DNA of 64,000 bases, taken from NCBI RefSeq assembly GCF_024713975.1, contig NC_091108.1, positions 2,781,001-2,845,000 on the forward strand, given 5' to 3'. The notes beneath the pieces are model-generated. The model made no database searches and had not been told where the DNA came from. It saw nothing but the letters and a program-made list of their open reading frames with translations. The translations under genes and the position numbers were made by a program. Within the stretch, counting starts at the first letter, position 1; every line of letters starts with the position of its first letter. Positions 59,456-64,000 of the stretch are shown here, one piece after another. Source of the DNA: Paralichthys olivaceus. Taxonomy: Eukaryota; Chordata; Actinopteri; Pleuronectiformes; Paralichthyidae.

Positions 59456-60956
59456 TTATTGCATGTTGATAAAATCCATGGGCCTTTTCAGAAACAGTGT
59501 CACCTCCAGCTCCTCTCGCTCGCTGAAGAACTGAGCTCTGCCCTCTTGGCTGTGGACAGCATCTGGGAGATGGAGGCCCAGTTTGCTGGAGAGAGAGAGA
59601 GAGAGAGAGAGAGGATGGAAAAAAAGACATGCAGGTTAAAGAGGAGGAGAGAGTGCGTCTGTAGTGTCTGAGAGAGAGAGATGTTCAGAGACGTGCAAAG
59701 CAGCAATCAAAGCTCTGATCGGGATGCGAAGCTCTGATTAAAAGGAAATGTCTGGAAATTGGTGCGTTTGGTCTGAGCTGCTGCTGCCTCGTCTCTGGGG
59801 GATTAAAAATTAAAGAGAATATTTTCAAAGCGTCCCTTACTGCTTTGGTGTCCGCAGATCAAGGAACTTCTCTTTTACATCCAGGACCACATCTGCTGCT
59901 TTAGTGTCTGGCAGTTTGATTTTCACCTACGAGGAGGAAAAAGTCAGCCTCTTTAATATTTCACACAGCGCAGACTAATACTGAAGGAGTATGACATTTT
60001 TACTAGGGATTCATATCCAAGCAATGTCATTTTCTCCCAATTCTCTTAATCTATTCTAGTACAAGGTCTGAGTAAAAAACAGTTATGGATGAAAACTATA
60101 GGGACACGTTTTTATTCTTTACTTAATCTGATTTTGATTACCCCTTCTCTATTTACCTACTTCAGGCTGTTAAAGTTGTTTTTTGTCTCCCTAACATTTT
60201 CAAACTGCTCATTACTTTTATTTCCCATAGTTTAATTCACTGATTCCTGCTCATATTCCTGCTGTTGATGTTTTTGTTCATTTCATCGTCAAACAAGTAC
60301 ATTTCGTAGTATATGCAAAAATATCAGAGTTTTGTTTGGTCTGAAGTACCAGCATGGCTTCACAGCACATGGACGATGGATCCTTTCTACTCAAGCCCAA
60401 GAAGAGATCCTCTGTCCCCACGCTCTGCTTCAGGATTATTTCATACCTGGAGACCAAAGATAGAAGAAAACACTCAATCAGTTCAGAACCCACGTCATCA
60501 GAATCCCTCGAGATCTGAGCAGATAAGGTCTTACTCTGGCTGTGGCCGCAGGTCAGTCAGATCATCGAACTGGGAGCCGTCAGCGACCTCCTCCTCGCTC
60601 CAGATATCTTTACTGTTCCTCTTCACAGACGCAGTGGTCACTGAATAAGCACAAACATGCATGAACACATGTAACATGAGTCTGTGTCAACAATTTAATA
60701 TTAGATTCATTACCTTCTGTATCTTTCTTGGACGGGTGACCAATGTGTCCAGGGCCCAGCCGTGCGAGGGCTGTCACCTTCTGTGGAGAAGAACAGATGT
60801 TGTCGTCAACTAACAACTGTGAGCAAGTTCAACTTCCTCTTCCTCCTCTGAACTTACTTTGCTCTCCTCCTCCTCTTCCTCCTCTTCCTCCTGCTGAGTC
60901 GATAACAGAGCAGACAGAGCCTGTAGACTCTGAGCGGAGGTAACAAAACCCTCCAT
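59456..60956 (-). CDS. dnaaf6: Dynein axonemal assembly factor 6 (PIH1D3)
   Basis: Cytoplasmic co-chaperone-type factor that helps pre-assemble outer and inner dynein arms of motile cilia and sperm flagella. Six coding exons: 60858-60956, 60714-60780, 60535-60640, 60350-60446, 59841-59926, 59456-59585. Phases agree and give 194 aa, slightly shorter than the human protein (about 214 aa). Matching blocks in order: VTSAQSLQALSALLSTQQ followed by nine Glu; ALARLGPGHIGHP; KDIWSEEEVADGSQFDDLTD; PEYEIILKQSVGTEDLFLGL; SRKDPSSMCCEAM; VKIKLPDTKAADVVLDVKEK; FLDLRTPKHKLGLHLPDAV; and a C-terminus ending LEVTLFLKRPMDFINMQ. The last two exons form the CS-like beta-sandwich of PIH1 proteins. An RFX X-box lies just upstream, as expected of a ciliary gene. 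Confidence 0.96.
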
Positions 60957-61048
60957 TCACAAAACTGACTTATTACCAGAGATAATAATAAAAAGACGTA
61001 GAAACGCGTCACGAGTGAAAACACTGCACGCTGCTGTTGACGCTCTCC

Positions 61049-61062
61049 GTTTCCATGGAGAC
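61049..61062 (+). promoter_or_regulatory. RFX X-box upstream of dnaaf6
   Basis: GTTTCCATGGAGAC fits the X-box pattern RYYNYYWTRRNRAC at every position and lies about 93 bp upstream of the dnaaf6 start codon. RFX factors drive ciliary genes through such sites. The match is seen; the function is inference. Confidence 0.65.
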
Positions 61063-61093
61063 GAACAGGCTGGCGGGTTGTCACGGGAACCAG

Positions 61094-61101
61094 TGACGTC
61101 A
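61094..61101 (+). promoter_or_regulatory. CRE palindrome TGACGTCA
   Basis: Full 8-bp CREB/ATF palindrome, 32 bp beyond the X-box in the dnaaf6/apoo intergenic region. Confidence 0.5.
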
Positions 61102-61619
61102 CAGACGAAAAGGAAATGCCTGCCGAAGAATGTGCACGTGTTGAAATAAAATAAAATAAAAACACAAAGCGGACTAACGTGGACTATTCTTCATTAAACA
61201 ACGACAGATGATATTTTAGAGGATGAATAATTATGTCTGAGATAAAGGCAGTGAAGTGGAAAACAAAAATAAATGAATAATTTAGAACGTAAATAAATAA
61301 AAAAATAAATAAGATTGCTAAAACTCATACACTTCCACATGAATAATGTGACTAAATAGAATTTTTAGAGCTAAATATCCGTGATAATCCTTAATAATTA
61401 TGTCTTAATTAAGTCCTTTGAAATGGATTGTAATTGGGCCTTAAAGTAAGAATTAGTAAAATAACGAGCCCAGGCTGAATGGACGATTGATATATTATTA
61501 ATATTATTATTTATTATTATTAATATTCCGCAGGTAAAATGAAAACCTTTGTGTGACGTGCTCTCAGCTGAAAGGCGGACTGGTGATTGGCGTCTCTCCT
61601 CGGACACCGTAGTGCACGC

Positions 61620-61655
61620 ATGGCCCTCCGGGTTCATGTTGAAGGTGATAGGTGA
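61620..61655 (+). other. Upstream ORF overlapping the apoo start codon
   Basis: An ATG 16 bp before the apoo start opens an 11-codon frame (MALRVHVEGDR) in another phase that ends inside the apoo coding region. It has G at +4, while the apoo ATG has T at -3. If the transcript begins upstream, this ORF would compete with apoo translation. Confidence 0.5.
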
Positions 61656-62238
61656 CGGTGTCATGCCGGGGACTCTCACTCTGTTACCGGTCACCGTATG
61701 TGCCGCCGCCGGTGACGGAGACAAAGAGGCGGCGAGCTCCGTGTTGAACCGGGACGAGCTGTCTCTGTACTCGGCTCCTCCGCAGAGACCCGCGTATGAG
61801 GAGCCTGAAGCGGGTCAGCTGGAGCGGAGTGTGGCCTCCCTCAGGAAGCAGCTGGAGCCGCAGTCCGCCTGGTGCCAGGCCACGTACGACAGAATCAAAC
61901 CCGCGGTTCACGGCGTGCTCCAGTGTGGACACGACACTTACGCCTACTTGAAGAACCCTCCGAAGGACTTCTACCCCCGGGCGGTAGTCATCGGGATCAC
62001 CGGTGTCCTGGGGCTGCTGCTCGCCAGACGCTCCAGGATTAAGAGGCTCCTGTACCCGGCCGGCCTGGTGACCGTGAGCGCCTCCCTCTACTACCCGGAG
62101 CGAGCGGCCGCCATCGCGAAGTCCGCCGGAGACTCGGTGTATGACCGAGCCGTGCAGGGGTACGCGGCCGTGGAGAAGATGCTGAACCCGCAGAACAAAG
62201 CTGAAAAGGCCGCAGACTCAGAAACGAAACCCCGATGA
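61636..62238 (+). CDS. apoo: MICOS complex subunit MIC26 (apolipoprotein O), intronless
   Basis: Mitochondrial inner-membrane protein of the MICOS complex, needed for crista junctions. It is a 200-aa single-exon frame that aligns end to end with human APOO. Start MLKVIGDGV matches the human MFKVIQ start, and no upstream in-frame ATG exists. Conserved blocks: DELSLYSAP (40-48), a helical segment ending WCQATYDRIKP, YAYLKNPPKDFYPR, a first membrane segment (about 116-130), RIKRLLYP, a second (about 138-153) and SLYYPERAA. DELSLYS and the ASLYYP block fit APOO better than APOOL. Human APOO has several introns and this copy has none, so it may be a functional retrocopy or a lineage-specific intron loss. 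The coding region is very GC/CpG-rich. Confidence 0.94.
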   Translation: MLKVIGDGVMPGTLTLLPVTVCAAAGDGDKEAASSVLNRDELSLYSAPPQRPAYEEPEAGQLERSVASLRKQLEPQSAWCQATYDRIKPAVHGVLQCGHDTYAYLKNPPKDFYPRAVVIGITGVLGLLLARRSRIKRLLYPAGLVTVSASLYYPERAAAIAKSAGDSVYDRAVQGYAAVEKMLNPQNKAEKAADSETKPR

Positions 62239-62429
62239 GCGCAGGAAGATCCAGCAGCTCCTCAGCACTAAGAAGCCCGACAGCAGCTCCTCAGACCGGC
62301 TCTAAACTGTGTGACTCTAGCCCACTCTTTGCACTAAGCTCCTAACGGATCTCAGGCCCGTCACAGGGGGTTTGCAATACAATGATAAACTTCTGCCCCT
62401 GATATGAATGTATATTTATGTAGAGAACA

Positions 62430-62456
62430 AATAAAGTCAACCAGTCCTACAATAAA
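62430..62456 (+). terminator. Poly(A) signals for apoo
   Basis: Two AATAAA hexamers at 62430-62435 and 62451-62456, about 200 bp after the apoo stop codon. Confidence 0.65.
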
Positions 62457-62982
62457 ATGTTGCTGGACTTAATTCTGTCAAAAGTTACATCAATTAAGAT
62501 TAATGTCAATCAACTATATCTGCACTAATTCTGAAATTACTTGTTTTTAAAAATATATTTTGTCAATCATTCAACATTTCTTGCTTAACTGAAGACACGT
62601 CATGGTTCCAGCTTGTTAACACTGAACACTTGCAGCTGAATTAAACAGAGTATCTTTGAACTACGCAAAAGAATCAGTCTATTTGTCAACACCTCTTGCT
62701 TTTTATGTTTTACAGTGCAAATTATTTATCAACACAGCAAACTACAGGCTGACCGACCACAGAGACGACAGTACGAGGAGTTAGCAGTGGTAGATATGAG
62801 CTGTCTCACATATGGCTCAGTAACATTAATTTAACAAGCCAGATTAAATTAGCAATATATCCCTTCCTGTAAAGTTCATTAGCCATTTGTGGAGACCAAA
62901 CTGTGTTATTTGTAATTAAATTATTATTAAAGAAAATACCTGGAACGCAAAGGGAATTAGAACGTTATGACTGTTTAACATC
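62457..62982. other. Convergent intergenic region between apoo and eif3f
   Basis: About 0.5 kb of AT-rich unique sequence between the 3' ends of two convergent genes. No gene or clear repeat was seen. Confidence 0.65.
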
Positions 62983-62988
62983 TTTATT
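62983..62988 (-). terminator. Poly(A) signal for eif3f
   Basis: AATAAA on the minus strand, 59 bp after the eif3f stop codon. Confidence 0.65.
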
Positions 62989-63046
62989 CTTCATCTCAGT
63001 CAAAAAGAAAAAAAAAAAGTGTACAAAATTAAATAAAGAAATCCCC

Positions 63047-63945
63047 TCAGAGCAGCACCAGCTTCTCGTTCAGGGCAATCTGTGCTTGGGTCAGATTTGA
63101 CAGGTAGGTCACCATCAACAGGTCCTACAAAGACAAAACAGAGCATTGACATTTTGTTATTATGAAGTAAAATGGGTAAGAGAGTAAAATCTCCCAACAG
63201 CATTGCAAGGAAATAAAAGTCAAAGAAGTGTTCTTACGACAGCTTTAAAAACAACTGCTCCTGCTATTCTAATAAATTTGATGGGTAAAGTGGTTTGAGA
63301 ACCCGAGCGCCAGGAGAGCACTGACAACCAATCTGCTTCCTGATTAAATACTTCCTGCAATCAGTGGGAGTGTGCCACTGTACAAAGAACAAGCCTGAGT
63401 GCAGCAATGAAAGAGGAACTGGAGGCTGAAGGAGAATCACTAAACCCAATGAGGAAATACAACCGCACATTTCTGGCTGATGAAAAGAACTTACGTTGAT
63501 GTTGGAGTTGAGCATGTTCTCAAAGTCCTCAGCTGGGATGGTGGGAACCTTGTTGACCAGGTCCATCAGGAAACGGCCGACACTGTTATCTGCCGTCACC
63601 TTGCCAGACTGAGAAAGATCGAACAACATTAAAAGCCTCAGTTAGTGTTAAACTCGAGCTCTTCACACAGATCTCTACAGAGACTATGATTACTAAATAA
63701 TTAAACAGCAGGAGTACAACCAGGAAAACCAACAGCAGCGTGCAATGTCTCATCTTTGGGGGTGTTCGTGTGCTATCTTACTGACACTACAGTAACTTTA
63801 ATGCTCACCAGCACATCCTCGATGTACGCAAGCATGGTGGTTAGCATGTCCTGCACCCGTGCGGCAGATCCAGCGACCTGGGACAGATCGGAGGTCAGCC
63901 CCTTGGTGCGAGTGGGAGTCACACGAGTCCTCTGGAGAAGGTCCA
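63047..63945 (-). CDS. eif3f: Eukaryotic translation initiation factor 3 subunit F, C-terminal exons
   Basis: Subunit of the eIF3 complex, which recruits the 43S pre-initiation complex. Three coding exons are present: 63809-63945, 63495-63608, 63047-63124. They give about 108 C-terminal residues; the MPN-domain exons lie right of the window. Sequence blocks: [85 protein letters not shown] and KLVLL before the stop codon, all closely matching vertebrate EIF3F. The first exon shown starts with two bases that complete a Val codon (GVDL in human). Introns are short (199 and 370 bp). Confidence 0.96.
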
Positions 63946-64000
63946 CTGCAACAGAGAAGGACTGTTAAGACTTGAGAGCTACTGAGAGCAAAGAAAAAGC

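Larger units (their letters stand above)
60957..61635. promoter_or_regulatory. Shared upstream region of dnaaf6 and apoo (head to head)
   Basis: 679 bp separate the two divergent start codons. The dnaaf6 side carries an X-box and a CRE within 150 bp of its ATG. The middle is AT-rich, and the apoo side becomes GC-rich from about 61560. Either one bidirectional promoter or two promoters separated by the AT-rich core would fit. Confidence 0.6.

Overview
The window is nuclear DNA of a ray-finned fish, most likely a percomorph teleost. The genes are split by short GT-AG introns and their proteins match vertebrate orthologues. The non-coding DNA is packed with (CA)n/(GT)n microsatellites and with repeat families that are typical of teleosts. 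No bacterial, viral or organellar gene organisation was seen. The species cannot be named from the sequence alone.

Layout, with exon joins checked for reading phase: (1) about 1-29,817, minus strand: lig1, DNA ligase 1. There are 24 consecutive coding exons (900 codons, including the PIP box, DNA-binding domain and adenylation domain); the last exons, about 120 codons, lie left of the window. (2) 31,422-35,673, minus: an ETS-domain repressor gene best matched to ETV3L, with 5 coding exons (266 aa). (3) 35.7-47.1 kb: a gene-poor, repeat-rich stretch with one unrecognised coding-like block near 46.15-46.48 kb. (4) 47,151-58,224, minus: pip4p1 (tmem55b), a lysosomal phosphatidylinositol-4,5-bisphosphate 4-phosphatase, 7 coding exons (270 aa). 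(5) 59,456-60,956, minus: dnaaf6 (pih1d3), an axonemal dynein assembly factor, 6 coding exons (194 aa). (6) 61,636-62,238, plus: an intronless apoo (MIC26) gene, 200 aa, head to head with dnaaf6. (7) 63,047-63,945, minus: the last three exons of eif3f, continuing beyond the right edge.

The genes do not form a pathway; they are housekeeping and ciliary neighbours. Three upstream regions carry sites that fit the gene they serve: an E2F-like site at lig1, a CLEAR-like TFEB site at pip4p1, and an RFX X-box plus a CRE between dnaaf6 and apoo. The most unusual structure is lig1 exon 12. Long, perfectly complementary (GU)n and (AC)n tracts flank it in the pre-mRNA, and the 114-nt exon could be skipped without a frameshift. 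Other points of interest are the intronless apoo copy with an overlapping upstream ORF, a perfect 20-bp hairpin at 30.3 kb, a MITE-like element in the etv3l gene, and the unrecognised ORF at 46 kb. I see no sign of a novel defence or mobile system of the prokaryotic kind.
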